DNA from: Ampelocalamus luodianensis
Lineage: Eukaryota; Streptophyta; Magnoliopsida; Poales; Poaceae
NCBI GenBank assembly: GCA_036346255.1
Contig: CM070635.1
Location: 45,907,715-45,971,714 of the forward strand
Length of the DNA stretch: 64,000 bases
Direction of reading: 5' to 3'
Of this stretch, positions 10,694 through 22,958 are shown in pieces. The notes beneath the pieces were generated by a model. The model did not search any database. It saw only the letters and a list, made by a program, of their open reading frames with translations, and was not told the origin of the DNA. The stretch's first letter is position 1, and every line of letters begins with the position of its first letter. The position numbers and the translations under genes were made by a program.

Positions 10694-10957
10694 TGTGAAA
10701 ATATGTTTGATTGAATCGTTCGCACATCTCAAACGATGTCGGTTGTTGTATTTATACTCAGGAATACAGAGTCTGTACAGGAGAGTTCTTGTCGGACAAT
10801 GAGCAGTACACGCAATGGACGGTGAATAGTAAACGGACAGATTACTGATTCTCCCGAACGCTTGCGACTGAATACGTTTATATCTACAAGATGAATCAGA
10901 AACGTTCACGGAACAAAACCGGATTACACAACAGACTAAAGACTAAATATCTTCACA
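10694..10957 (-). repeat. 5' LTR of Copia-1
   Basis: Pairs with 2944-3219. Starts TGTGAAAATATG and ends ATCTTCACA; the CCACC target duplication follows at 10958-10962. The primer-binding site lies directly inside it at 10682-10693. Confidence 0.88.
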
Positions 10958-11133
10958 CCACCTGGGAATCGGATTCTGCAGAGTGGATTGTCGTCAGATT
11001 GGAAATCGGACGGTCTAAAAGATGACAGAAGTTGAATCCAACATCATATTTGCTGACAACAAGAAAAATCTGACCTGTTTCTGGCATACATTGAGTAGTA
11101 GTATGCAAGTGGTATGCGTCCATATGTGTTTCT

Positions 11134-11531
11134 TGTTGGATTGATCTCTCTCCCAATTAGCCCAACGGCTAATCGGGGCCTTGATCCGCATACGATCGGG
11201 GCGCCACCCATCTATTGGTGGTGGGCCCTCGTCACAAGCAATATATAAAGGGGTGGGGCCGGCGGGTCTAGTTATGAGGTTGACCTGAGCCGCACAACTC
11301 CACCAACACAAACCCTAATCCGATCTAGAGGGGGCGCTCCAGCGACGGGAAGCTCCACCACCGCCGGTCTTCTTCACCGGATCCGGAGCCGCCGCCACGT
11401 CTTCATCTTCCCCGATTCACCACCACCACCACCATGGCCGGCTCCTCCCACGCTTCGGACGGTATCTCTCCCTCTCCTCTATTCTCTCCCTCTGATGTAT
11501 TTCTCCAGTGCAAAGAATAGAGAGGATTACA
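11134..11531 (+). repeat. 5' LTR of Copia-2
   Basis: Contains AATATATAAAGG near 11245, a likely TATA box for element transcription, and a CCACCACCACCATGG segment near 11425. Compared with the 3' LTR the last 250 bp are almost identical, while the first 120 bp differ mainly by single-base indels. Confidence 0.92.
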
Positions 11532-12678
11532 TTGGTATCAGAGCAAGGTTAAAGGCTTCACGGCCGCGCCGGTAGTTGCGCCGCCGGCCGCCGGCCGCCC
11601 ACGGCCGCGCCGCCTGGTCGCGCCATCTCGCCGCCGCGCGCCGCCGCCGTCCGGGTCCGCCGCACCCGTCGCGCGCGGCTGCCGTCGCCGACGCCGCGGC
11701 TCGCCTCGCGAGCTCGCTCGCCTGCCGCCACGGCCCGCCGCCGTGTGCCGCCGGCCCGACCGCCGGGCCGCGCCTCGGCCGGCGCTGCCGCCGGCGCCGA
11801 CGAAGCGGCGCGCCACGGGTCGCTGAGCCTCCCACCGCCGCGCCTCACGCGAAGCCGCCGCGCCGGCTATGCGCGCGCGCCACCGGCGCCGCACCGCTCC
11901 GCCCAGCCTTCCTCCGCCGCCGCCGCCTGCCCGCAGGAGCTCCTAGCCGCCTGTGCCGATCCGGTTTTTTCGGGATGGGAATGAAACGAATGGGGCTAGG
12001 GTTTTGGGGCTGGGGTGAAATCCCAGCCGAACGCAAGCTCGGCCGTCCGATCGACGGACGGCCAGGTTTCTCCTACCGCTGCCCAAGTAAAAAGAGGCAG
12101 GGCGCGGTGGGCCTTGTGGGCCGGCGGAGCGCGCGTGAGAGAGAAAAGGCGGGCCGGCGTGGGCCGATTTGGCTATTTTGAACAGTAAAAACAGAAAAGA
12201 GATTTTATTGTTTTTCAGAAGCAATTATGTTTGTTTTTGAATGAAAATTGAATCAAATCTCTGTAAATTTTTTGCACCAACGTGTTAATTTTTCCAGAGA
12301 TTAAAAGTGTACAGTATAATGCTTCTGAATAATGAATTATTTTAGAATAATTACAGTTTCCGCTGCAAAAGATAATATTGATTGTTTTTTCATTATTAAA
12401 TTCGAACCAACGGGAGAATTTAATTTTGGAAAAATAGACATAATTTCCAGAAATTTTATGATATTGTTATTTTCTGACCAACGTTGATAATAACAATATT
12501 ATAATTTTTTAATTGACGTTTTTATGCGTTATTTCTATTTCTGCCCAACGGTGATGTAGATTTAATGCATAGATAAAATTGCTTTAAATTGTATGTCGTA
12601 TTTTTGACCAACGTTGGAAATAAGGCATATAATTTTGTTGTTATGTTCTCACTTTACTTGAACTATTTTTCAAAGGAT
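11532..12678 (+). other. Copia-2 untranslated leader
   Basis: After the primer-binding site comes a GC-rich tract (11560-11960) in which long frames exist on both strands only because stops are rare. It is followed by an AT-rich tract with spaced CCAACG motifs (near 12280, 12410, 12480, 12545 and 12610). No gag residues appear before about 12679, so this is leader sequence. Confidence 0.6.
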
Positions 12679-13640
12679 ACAACTTGATGAGTTGTATCGA
12701 GAGATCCCCACTCAAAGGAGATAATTATGGAGAGTGGAAGAAAAAGATAGACTTAGCGTTTATCTTGGCCGAGGTGGACTGGTCCTCACTACAAGACGCC
12801 CCACCGAGCCTATGGCACCAGTGAGGATCAAATGAGGATGATATTGCTTGGCGGAAAAGACAGAGGGACCATGCTCCTTACGATGTCTTATGACCTTGAG
12901 CATAAGAATGGACCACACCAACAAGAAATGTTTGGTGTGATAAAGAACACGATTGAGCTCGCAATTGTGGGCTCAATCGCAGAGTGTGACACCGTCACGT
13001 ATACCTTGAGAAAATAAAGAGTCGGTTCATCGGTTCTTCAAAGACATATGCTACACAAACATTAAGCGACTTGTGATGTAAAGGTACTCGTGGTGGCAGT
13101 GGCATAAGAGAACACATACTAAGGATGAGCAACTTGGCATCCAAGCTTAAACCAATGGATTTGGCTCTCAAGGATGAGTTCCTTATTCATTTGATTTTGC
13201 TTCCTTGCGAGAAAAGTTTGACACCTTTGTTGTCAACTACAACATGCACCCGAGAAATGAGACTTAGAAAAGTGCATAGCTATGTGTGTGCAAGAGGAGG
13301 AAAGATTTAAATCCTCACATGGTGGTTCTATCAACTATGTGAAGGACAACAAGAAAAAGAACTTCAACAAGAATTCTCCTCAAAGAACAAGGGAAAACCC
13401 CGCCCATCACCTCAACAGAATAAGTTTGCGAGACAAAGATCGTTGTCTTCATCAAGCAAGAAGACGAGACACTACAACAAGAACTGTCCCGATTACTTAA
13501 AGATGATAATGGCAAAGAAAGGTGAGAACATTATTACCTTCATAAATGAGTCCCTGTATGTACAATATTCAAAATCTACTTGGTGGATTGATTCAGGAGC
13601 AACTGTTCATGTTGTCAATAATATGTAGGGATTCCGTTCG
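12679..13640 (+). pseudogene. Copia-2 gag and protease remnant
   Basis: Gag is recognisable from GDNYGEWKKKIDLAFI near 12718 and from a partial zinc knuckle (HYNKNCPDYLK, 13470-13500). The aspartic protease site WWIDSGATVHVV follows, with the catalytic DSGA at 13590-13601. The reading frame changes at least three times and a TAG ends the protease at about 13626. Confidence 0.85.
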
Positions 13641-14199
13641 ACGAGGAATACGCAAAGAAAAGAAAGAAGCATTAAAGTCGCAAATGGAGTCCAAGTGAAG
13701 TTGAAGCCGTTGGCGATCTTTCATTAAAGCTAGTGATGGCTTCACTCTTTTACTTAGAGATGTTCTTATGTTCCTCTTTACAGAGGAATTTGATTAGTGT
13801 TTCATGTTTGGACAATGATGGTTATGATTGTCATTTTGGAAATGGCAAGTGTGAAATAATGTTTAATAAAGAATGTGTTGGTCTTGTCATCTTACAAAAT
13901 GAGCTTTATTTGTTATCATTATGTGATAATGTGAATGTCGTATGCGATAATGGGAACGTCGCATGCGAGAAAGTGAATGAACCTCGCTCACGAATGTAAA
14001 CAGAAACGAAAGAGAACTCTAGATGCGTCGTCGAAATTATGGCATCGCTGCTTAGACCATATTTGAGGGGAGAATAGAAAGACTAGTTAAGAATGATATT
14101 CTTCCTCCATTAGAGTTCTCAGATTTAGAACAATGCGAGATCGCATTAAAGGAAAATATGTAAAGAAAATTAAGAAAAACGCCAAAAGAAGCACAGAAT

Positions 14200-15060
14200 T
14201 CTACAAATTATTCACACGGACATTTGTGGTCCTTTTCTGTGAAAAGTGTGGATGGATATGACTCGCTCATAACATTCACGGATGATTACTCCGTTATGGA
14301 TATATTTATCCAATCAAAGAAAGAAATGAAGCCTTGGACAAATTCAAGATATTTAAAGTCAAGTTGAAAACCAACACGATTTAAAGATTAAGATAGTCCG
14401 ATCCGATCGTAGGGGAGAGTACTACGTCGACATACCCCATATGGACAAGTTCCTAGACCTTTGCAAGGTTTTACAGAAAATGGCATAGTAGCCCAAGATT
14501 CTACACCGGCGAACCTCAAAAAATGGAGTAGGCGAAAGACGCAACTGCACTCGATGGATATGGTGCGAAACATGATGAGCTATTCCACACCGCCATTGAG
14601 TCTATGGATGGAGGCGTTGAAAACCGCCATTCATATTCTCAACAGAGTGCCTAGTAAGTCGGTGCCCAAAACACCGCGAGTTGTGGGATGTGAAGAGTTC
14701 CTCACTAAACCACTTGCGTGTGGGGAGTCCCGCGAGGCTAAAGTATTTAACCCAAACCTTGGGAAGCTTGATCCCAAAGCAGAAGTTGCCATTTCATTGG
14801 CTACCCAAAAGTCAAAAGGTTTTCGTTTCTACCGTCCGCATGGATATACAAAGTTTGTAGAAACGAGACACGTTGTCTTCTTAGAAGATGAAATGATGAG
14901 AGGAAGTATGGTAGCTCGTGAGATTGACCTTGAAGAGAAGCGGGTGTATGCGCCATCCGATGATTCAAGAGCCATTCTTCACACTACCTACCACTGTCAT
15001 TTGCACCGACGTGCAAGACATCAGGTGCCAAGACTGCTATTGTTCCTCCCGTGGCAACAA
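14200..15060 (+). pseudogene. Copia-2 integrase remnant
   Basis: Frames near 14210-14340 give fragments of the core (HTDICGPF-like, then VDGYDSLITFTDDYS). The segment 14461-15063 contains the C-terminal part, including AIHILNRVPSKSVPKTP and FYRPHGYTKFVETRHVVF, standard Copia integrase signatures. Frame changes occur around 14380-14470. Confidence 0.85.
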
Positions 15061-15236
15061 TGAATGAGAATGAGGAACTCGTTCTTCAGATCCTATAGAA
15101 CCCATTACTACAGATGAGGGGAGCAACAACACCTCAAATGTAAGATGTACCAAATGAGAAGGCCCCGAGGAGGTCTCAAAGAGTAAGAAGATCACTATTT
15201 CGATGATTATCGATTTATCATACAGAGGAATTTCAA

Positions 15237-16745
15237 ATGGAGGATGATCCCATCTCATTTGAAGAAGCCATGAGAAGCTTAAAATTCTCAAAATGGCTTG
15301 AGGCCATGGAAGAGGAGATGAGGTCCATGAAGACTAATAAAGTCTGGGACTTGGAAAATATTCCTAAAGGAGCCAAAACAGAGGGTCAGAATGGGTCTAC
15401 AAGACAAAGCTTGACTCCCAAGGAATGTAGAAAGATACAAAGCGCGACTTGTGGCAAAAGGCTTTACGCAAAGAGAAGGGATTGATTACAATGAGACCTT
15501 TTCTCCGCCTCATGTAAAGATTCTTCGTAATCATAATGGCATTAGTAGCACATTATGATTTAGAGTTACATCGATGGATGTAAAGACGGCATTTCTTAAT
15601 GGGGATTTGGAGGAAAATGTTTACATGGCACAACCGAAAGGTTTTGTCGTGGAAGGAAATGAAAGAATGGGATGCCGCTAAAGAAATCGATTTATGGGTT
15701 AAAACAAGCTTCGAGACAGTGGTACTTGAAGTTTGACAAGATAATAAGAAAATTTGGGTTTAAAGAGAATGTAGAGGACAAGCGTGTTTATGCAAAGTTT
15801 AAAGATGAGAAGTTTATCTTCCTAATCTCAGTATGTGGATGATATCCTACTGGCTAGTAGTGATGTCATCACATCGAGACTAAGAAGTTTTTGTCCTCAA
15901 ACTTTGATATGAAAGATCTTGGTGAAGCTTCGTTCGCTCTAGGGATCGAAATTCACCGGACGTAAACAAGGGGATATTGGGACTATCACAAAAGGCATAC
16001 ATAGAGAAAGTCTTAAAGAAATTTGGTATGCATAAATGTAGTCCTTCACCGCACCTATAGTCAAGGGCGATGATATGGGGATTTTCAATGCCCCAGAACC
16101 AAGACGAGCTCGATCAAATGAAATCGATTCCATATGCTTAAGTCGTCGGAAGCTTGCAGATGCTCAAGTGTGTACGCATCGACTTAGCGTTTGTTACCGG
16201 TTACTTGGCGATTCCAGAGCAATCTCGAATAGAACATTGTAAATTGATAAAGAAAGTCTTGCGTTATTTGCAAGGAACAAAAGGCCTCATGATGACATAC
16301 GAAGATCGATTCACTCCATATAGTGGGGTATACTGATTCTCGATTTTGCGGGAGATGATAGAAAGTCTACATCCGGATATGTGTTCACTCTACCGGAGGA
16401 GCTATATCGTGGAAAAGCTCAAAGCAAACCGTCACTACATCGCCCACAATGTATGCCGAGTTTGTAGCATGTTATGAGGCTACGGGGCGTGAACTGCAAA
16501 GAAGTTCATACCCGTTTAAAAGTGGTTGACGACATCAATAGACCACTTAAGTTGTACTGCGATAATGAACCCGCAGAATGTATGCTCACAACAATAAGTC
16601 AAGTGGTGCCGCCAAACACATTGACATAAAGTACTATGTTGTGAAAGATAAAGTTCGGATCAAATTATAAGTCTTGAGCATATAAGTACCGCAAAGATGC
16701 TAGCGGATCCGCTTACTAAAGGCTTACCACCCAACGTGTTCAGAG
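15237..16745 (+). pseudogene. Copia-2 reverse transcriptase and RNase H remnant
   Basis: RT begins with FEEAMRSLKFSKWLEAMEEE near 15255, continues with MDVKTAFLNGDLEENVYM near 15575 and has the catalytic YVDD at 15832-15843. RNase H is seen as KSTSGYVFTL near 16365 and SPTMYAEFVACYEA near 16450, and the end as KMLADPLTKGLPP near 16697. Frames shift repeatedly, mostly by one base. Confidence 0.88.
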
Positions 16746-16965
16746 AACATGTAGCGGCATGGGTTTAAAGGAAAGCCTATAATTCTGGACCGAAAGATGG
16801 CCCAAAAGATTAAAGTAACTATTTCGAATGCAGAGGTGTATTGTAGTCATAAATCTATCTACGATTGACCGTGACGATGAGACATGCTCTACGCACTAAC
16901 TGTGATGGAATGAGTAAAGTCAAAAGTAATTAAAGTTAAAGTATAGAGGAGATCAATGGGGAGAA

Positions 16966-17354
16966 TGTTGATTGATCTTCTCCCACCAGCCCAACGCTAA
17001 TCGGGGCCTTGATCCGCGCCGATCGGGGCGCCACCATCTATTGGTGGTGGGCCCGTCACACAAGCGCAATATATAAAGGGGTGGGGCCGGCGGGTCTAGT
17101 TACGAGGTTGACCTGAGCCGCACAACTCCACCAACACAAACCCTAATCCGATCTAGAGGGGGCGCTCCAGCGACGGGAAGCTCCACCACCGCCGGTCTTC
17201 TTCACCGGATCCGGAGCCGCCGCCACGTCTTCATCTTCCCCGATTCACCACCACCACCACCATGGCCGGCTCCTCCCACGCTTCGGACGGCATCTCTCCC
17301 TCTCCTCTATTCTCTCCCTGTATTTCTCCAGTGCAAAAAATAGAGAGGATTACA
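16966..17354 (+). repeat. 3' LTR of Copia-2
   Basis: Pairs with 11134-11531; ends GGATTACA and is followed by the TTTCT target duplication. Confidence 0.92.
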
Positions 17355-17359
17355 TTTCT

Positions 17360-18714
17360 TCCTCTCAAGAGTCAGGAAACAAATGAAGGTGTCCATTTCT
17401 GATGGACAGCCGCTAGCAAGCTCCTAGAACGACACGCGTTGACATTGCAACTTTCAGAATCCATCCATTGATCCATCCACCGTGGATGACTCTGAGCTTG
17501 GGTCTCCTTATCACCTATTCCTGCGTGTGCCGACCTCGACTTGTTTCCGTCAGGGCCCACCCTGCTAGGATATTCCTCCATTCTAGCTAGTTCAGGATGA
17601 CTGAATGATACTAGCTTTGCTTGAGGCAGCAGGGTACAAGACAATATCACCATCTTGCAAGGAAGAAACCTCTCCTCTGAAGAATTGATCGTAGTGGCCC
17701 CACAGGATCTTTCAAATACTTTACTCATATGGAGGAGCATGCATGAAAATACACTGTACAATAATGTTGGGGTCTAGCTGATCAGAATACAGACACCAAA
17801 GTGGATCATGTTCGAGAGGAACCTGCAGGTTGTTGGTCAGGTGCAGGCCATCCACATCCAGACAGCCAGGCTAGCTGCCAGAGTGTATGCGGATCGTCTC
17901 ACCGGTGTTCTGTCTGTTGATCGATAAAGGCAACAAGTACTCATGGTATTTTCAGACTACTACTACTCCTCCTCTCCTAGCGTTAGCAGCTGGCTAAGGT
18001 AGCTAGCCCATCCCAGCAGGCTAATTACAGAAAACTCTTTCAGTTACAGGGATCTAAACAAAATGAGCACGTGTGAGAGCGTCACACCATTGGCCAATTA
18101 AGTAAGTAGATCAACTTCTCTAGCTACTGATCACATGAACAAAGGTAGATCCAGCAACAGTTCCCTTCCCCACAAGTGGTCCCTATAAGATCTAGCTCCT
18201 AGCAAAATTCTTCTTCTGCTTACTGAAAAGTGAACTTAAGCTTAGTTATTGTATGGTTAGCTTGGTTAACAGATGAGCTAGCTAGTTCACATGCATGTAG
18301 CAAGAACTAGCTACTTCATGCATGCACGGTAAAGAATTTTGTTGTGAAATACTGCGAGCTGGTTCTGTAAAGCCTAATTAATTACATACAGATGGAGCAA
18401 TGAACATTCAAGCAAAGAATGCTGTAAGATTGCTCTCTTTTACCCATATATTAATTCATCACATCCAACTTTTCTTTTCATTACCTGCTACCAGTTGGGA
18501 CGTTGACGACAGACGAAGAGATCGATTGATACCCTGTTTTGACGACAGAGCATGCCCTAAAAATACTCTTCAGACGTCACAACACAAAATGTTCACCACC
18601 TCCATTAATTGCTGCGTGCCTGACCGAGTCTGCCGACGGTTTCTTCAAAAACAAATTTAGTTAAGCTCTGAAACGTCACAATTATTTTTAATTGCATGTG
18701 TGTATGCATACATT
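17360..18714. other. Host intergenic DNA, no gene recognised
   Basis: Ordinary mixed-composition sequence between Copia-2 and the chromovirus. The longest frame (17372-17761, minus, 129 aa) has no recognisable domain and begins at the insertion junction, so I do not call it a gene. GCTAGCT-rich segments occur near 17990-18010 and 18240-18300 without clear function. Confidence 0.4.
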
Positions 18715-18895
18715 TTCGAGTTCCCTGATATCACATTTAATTTAGCCAGCACCTTTTCGAGCTCCCTCAGGGTGTTTACATCTTCGAGTTTCTCTCAGGA
18801 TGAATGCATCTTCGAGTTCTCTCGGGCTGTTTACAACTTTCTTTCTTTTTTAAAGGGGCTGTTTACAACTTCGAGTTTCTCTCAGAACATATGTA
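18715..18895. repeat. Imperfect array of TTCGAGTTtCTCTC repeats (left half)
   Basis: The motif TTCGAGTT(T)CTCTC with intervening TGTTTACAACT or GATGAATGCATC recurs about every 40-60 bp. The array resumes at 30204-30375 after the retrotransposon, showing that the chromovirus landed inside it. Confidence 0.75.
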
Positions 18896-18939
18896 TATTG
18901 CAGCCATTTTCAACTTCACTAAGCTTGACTGTTCGTTTA

Positions 18940-21597
18940 TGTCGGACCCGGATTTTCTAATCCGAATCCTCTGTGAAAACGCCGTGCTATTCCCTGGATC
19001 AGTAGATAGCACTCACAGGCATTGCTGAATCATTCATACATGGCGTGAACTAAAGTATCAATATTACAAACAACAGAGTGACATAGACCACGCCGGGTCG
19101 AGTTTTACAACAAGGGCGATCGAAGCCAAATTGATTACAATACGTAACACCGATTACGGTGGCGGAAGCAAAGGGTAGAGCTCACCTCTTCACAGCAAGC
19201 GATCGGGCACCACGGTACGCATCGATATTATCCAAGGACCCGTAATATCGGTTGTATGCAAGTACCAACGAAGTCAACTTAGATCGCCGAGGCCTAGACT
19301 ACGATCCTAGACTACTCTTCATCGCTTCCTTGTCCATCAACTCGGTTCCTCGTAGTAAGCATAGTCTCCTCCATCACATCCAAGGGTTTGGGGAGAGCGA
19401 GGATGAGCACAACTACCGTGCTCGCGAGCCAATACACAATGTAATGATATACATGCAAGGCTTACAAGGGTGGCTCGGTTCTTTTATTTGCGAAAGCAAT
19501 ACTTTTTAAATATCATAAGTATAAATTCCTAGCACTTAGCATTTTTAACAAATTTCATTTTAGTTAAAGAGAAATTGTGCAATATTTAAATCACAGAGGT
19601 TACCTCCACCTTCATGCTTATTTTGATTGTGGTTACATCCACCACTAAACGACACCGGGTACAAAGACCCAGGAATAACCAATCTCAGGGCTAGGTGAGC
19701 CCGCCACAATTTTCATACCACCCAACGAGGTTTTTGAAATAGAACTAACTCAAGTTAAGTTCTCATGTCCGCTTTGACCAGTAGGCACCACTGCTTAAAC
19801 AGCTTGTAACTCTGCAGAGATTGTACACTTTACCCACAAGAGACAATTAACTCGTTGCCTACACGATTCCGTAGTCGTGTAGTCGAGAGGTTGTCACAAT
19901 AACTTTTCTAAATATCTCGTCCCTTCCTCGTCTCACCCATATGGGGTTATGCCCATACGCTTGCGCGGATGTCCACCTCAATGATCGGCGTAGCGTGGCT
20001 ACACCTCGCCGATCGCGAACTTCACCTTGACTCGGTGTCCCATCCAAGCCCGACATACCTGAGCTTGTGCCTCCTTTAACCCTCCGGTGAGATGATTTTC
20101 AGGATTTGATAAATGTACTAAGCCACGCCGCAGCTTTGTTGCGCACTTGTGGTTGTACTTGTTATACAGGAGGTCGTGACAAGATTAAGTCCTTAGGTTG
20201 TCCGGGCGGCTCAACCACATTCCTCCATTCTCGTGCTACATCCGCACTCCACCATCTTACCATCCGCCGCACGGGTATTAGCAGCTTAGGGTTTTTGAGA
20301 TGTAAAATACAACAATTCAACCATCTCGCCATTTACCCGCAATGACCGCCAAATCATTTTATGTTTGAAATGATGATGATTAGGACACGTTAATGTCCCT
20401 AAGATTTAAGCAAGTCTAGCATGTCGCTTAAGTACAACCTATAGCTAGTATTACCATATAATTACTAGGGTGACAATGGAATTAAGGGATTCAAGTTGTC
20501 AAGGATGGCATAGTAATTAATTATTCAACAAATGGGTATTAACTACCTTAAGCTTTAACATACATTTGATTAAAGAATTAAAGCATGCAATTTGCTATTT
20601 TAAAAGAATATAATTTGCATAAAATGTAGGCTCAATATGATCAAAGTATTGACTCGCCTTGGTTGTAGGGAGAGAGTCCGAGTAGTCTTGTCCTTGATCG
20701 ACGGAGGTCTCCTGCCTCCAAATCTACGCAAGCGAGGTACCTAAAAGACACAACAGCAAAAGGACTAATAAATACACAAGAATACTCAAATGAACTCCAA
20801 ATTGAACAAGACCTATGCCATTAGCAAGATCTTGATTTTAGAAATTTTAGAAATTTATTTTATAATTTTGGAGTTGAAATGAGGAGTTAATAATAATCAA
20901 AGTCTAGCTTTTAAAATAAAATAGAAAAGGAAATTGAAAACCAAATAAAAAGGAAAACGCATTGGCCCACAAATAAAAACGGCCCGCCCACCACGGCAGG
21001 CCATGGAGAGGAGGCCCACTGGCGCGCATGCATGCCCGCGATGGCGTCGCCCTAAAAGAAAGGCCCGGCGAGGCGAGGAAGGGGGCACACGGCGCGCGGG
21101 GAGAGAAGGGGCTACAACGCGCGCGCGCGGGGGAGAGAAGGGGAAGAAGGGCGCACACGCGGTAAAGGCAACGGAGGGGAGGCTTGAGGCGCGCGGCGGC
21201 GGAAGGGAGGGCTCGGGGCTCACGGGCGGCGGCGACGGCGACACCGGAGGTACGTCGCCTCCTCTCCTTCTTTCTTTCTTGCTTCTTCTTCCTCCTCGGG
21301 TCGTCTTCTTGCTCGGAAAAAGGGGTGAGGTGGGAGGCGCGATGGGGGTCGGGCCGAAGGGAGGGCTTTAAAGCCGGTGGAGGAGGGGTCCGGGCGGCGG
21401 CGCGCTCGGCGCGAGTGCGCGCGCGGCATCATGGCGGCGAGGCGTGCGTGGCGAGGACGGCGTGATGATGGCGGCTCTGGCGCTCTGCGCAAGACGGAGG
21501 CGACTCGCCGGGAGGTGAGGTGCCGAGGGGGTCCGGCAAGGGGGTTGACGGGGAGAGGTGGGGTCGGCGAGGGTTGACCGGGAAAACGGGCATCACA
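18940..21597 (-). repeat. 3' LTR of the chromovirus
   Basis: Starts TGTCGGACCCGG, ends GGGCATCACA; 2658 bp. GC-rich tracts at 20950-21590 give long frames on both strands that are not genes. The minus-strand sequence just inside it (AAGGTGGTAGGATT, 21611-21598) is the likely polypurine tract. Confidence 0.93.
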
Positions 21598-21609
21598 AAT
21601 CCTACCACC

Positions 21610-22958
21610 TTAAACGGAATCTCGACCCGAGATTCGAGTCGCTCCGAGAACGTGGCGGAAATCCACCTTAAGTTGATCTTCGCTCCCAGTGGCTTCTTTG
21701 GTTGAGTGATGGCTCCACCGAACCTTACAAAGACGGATGACTTGACGTCTTGTCCGCTTCGACGACGCCGAGGATTTTGATAGGTGCTCCGGATAAGTCA
21801 AATCTTTCTCAAGTGCGATGGCTTCGACAGGAGTCTGCTCTTCGGGTACTCTGAGACATTTCTTTAGTTGAGAGACATGGAACACGTTGTGGACGTCTGA
21901 CAAACTTTCAGGTAGCTCTAGCTGATAGGCAACTTCTCCACGCTTAGCGGTGATCGGAACGCCTATGTATCTTGGTGCGAGCTTGCCTTTAACTTTGAAT
22001 CTTGGGTTCCACGAAGTGGCGATACCTTGAGATACACGGCATCTCCAACTTCAAGGTTAAGTCTCTTCGACGGTTGTCGGCATAACTCTTCTGCTCTAGA
22101 TCGAGCGGCTTGAAGGCGATCTCTGATTAGTCGAACTTTCTCTTCAGCTTGCTTGAGAGTATCCGGTCCAAAGACATATCCTTCACCTGATTCTGACCAA
22201 TGCAGAGGAGTTCTGCATTTTCTTCCATAGAGTGCTTCAAATGGGGACATTTTCAAACTTGACTGATAACTATTATTGTATGCAAACTCGGCATACGGTA
22301 GACATTTTCCCGCCTACTGAAACTCCAAAGCACAAGCTCGAAGCATGTCTTCTAGGATTTGATTTGTTCTTTCCGTCTGACCATCGGTCTGCGGATGATA
22401 GGCTGTGCTGAAGGTAAGGTGTGTTCCAAGGGCATCATGCAGACTAGCCCAAAAATGCGAGGTAAATTGAGAACCTCGATCGGAGACTATTCTCTTGGGT
22501 ACTCCATGCAAACACACGATACGAGCCATGTATAACTCGGCTAACTTGTCTCCCTTGTAGGTTGTCTTCACAGGGATGAAGTGGGCGACTTTAGTCAATC
22601 TGTCAACTATAACCCATACTGAGTCACATCCGGACTTAGTTCGAGGTAGACCGGTAATGAAATCCATTCCGATTTCTTCCCATTTCCACTGAGGGATCTG
22701 TAAGGGTTGTAGCAATCCGGCTGGTCTTTGATGTTCAGCCTTGATTCGCTGACATACATCACAACAAGCTACATACTCGGCGATATCTCTTTTCATTCGT
22801 GGCCACCAATACAAAATCTTCATGTCTTGGTACATCTTGGTGCCGCTGGTGCGGGTGTGCGAATCGTGAGCTTCCTTTAGAATCGATCTTTGAGTTCCTT
22901 CGGTGGGGAACAAAGAGTCGTTTCCCACACCATAGGATTCCCGCGATCTTCTCGACAT
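21610..22958 (-). pseudogene. Chromovirus integrase and chromodomain
   Basis: The piece at 22958-22314 is an intact integrase core of 214 residues. The zinc-binding Cys66-x2-Cys69 pair follows YWWPRMKRDIAEYVAC. The catalytic triad is Asp99 (GMDFITG), Asp160 (VSDRGSQF) and Glu196 (DGQTERTN), spaced D-60-D-35-E as expected. The C-terminal part continues at 22256-21963 (SPFEALYGRKCRTPLHW) and 21903-21610 (HNVFHVSQLKKCL, then the chromodomain), each in a different frame. The first histidine region looks shortened (TRTSGTK where HPG is usual). Confidence 0.9.

Larger units (their letters stand above)
2944..10957 (-). mobile_element. Old nested Copia LTR retrotransposon (Copia-1)
   Basis: Bounded by two similar LTRs (2944-3219 and 10694-10957) and by a perfect 5-bp target duplication CCACC at 2939-2943 and 10958-10962. 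On the minus strand the 5' LTR is followed at once by a primer-binding site (TAGTATCAGAGC, 10693-10682) complementary to initiator tRNA-Met with one change. Gag, the integrase-RT linker, RT and RNase H fragments follow in Copia order. The body is broken by at least three later insertions: foldback elements at about 4224-5315, an anonymous block at 5443-8655 and a CACTA-like fragment at 9510-10395. The LTRs differ by many substitutions and short indels, making this one of the oldest insertions in the window. It cannot be active. Confidence 0.9.
11134..17354 (+). mobile_element. Copia LTR retrotransposon (Copia-2), degenerate
   Basis: LTRs at 11134-11531 and 16966-17354 (398 and 389 bp) begin TGTTG and end TTACA, flanked by a perfect 5-bp duplication TTTCT (11129-11133 and 17355-17359). 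A perfect 12-base primer-binding site TGGTATCAGAGC lies at 11533-11544, and a purine tract AATGGGGAGAA precedes the 3' LTR. Gag, protease, integrase, RT and RNase H follow in Copia order on the plus strand but are split by many small frame changes. It lies only 176 bp from the right LTR of Copia-1. Confidence 0.95.

Noticed and set aside
11527..12224. Ala/Arg/Pro-rich proteins of 60-200 aa on both strands
   Set aside because: Stop-poor GC-rich leader of Copia-2, with overlapping frames on both strands and no conserved motif.
17372..17761. 129-aa frame (minus)
   Set aside because: No domain recognised; begins at a retrotransposon junction.
20897..21577. Frames in both chromovirus LTRs (also 29514-30202)
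   Set aside because: CG-rich LTR sequence; the two LTR copies do not keep the same frames.
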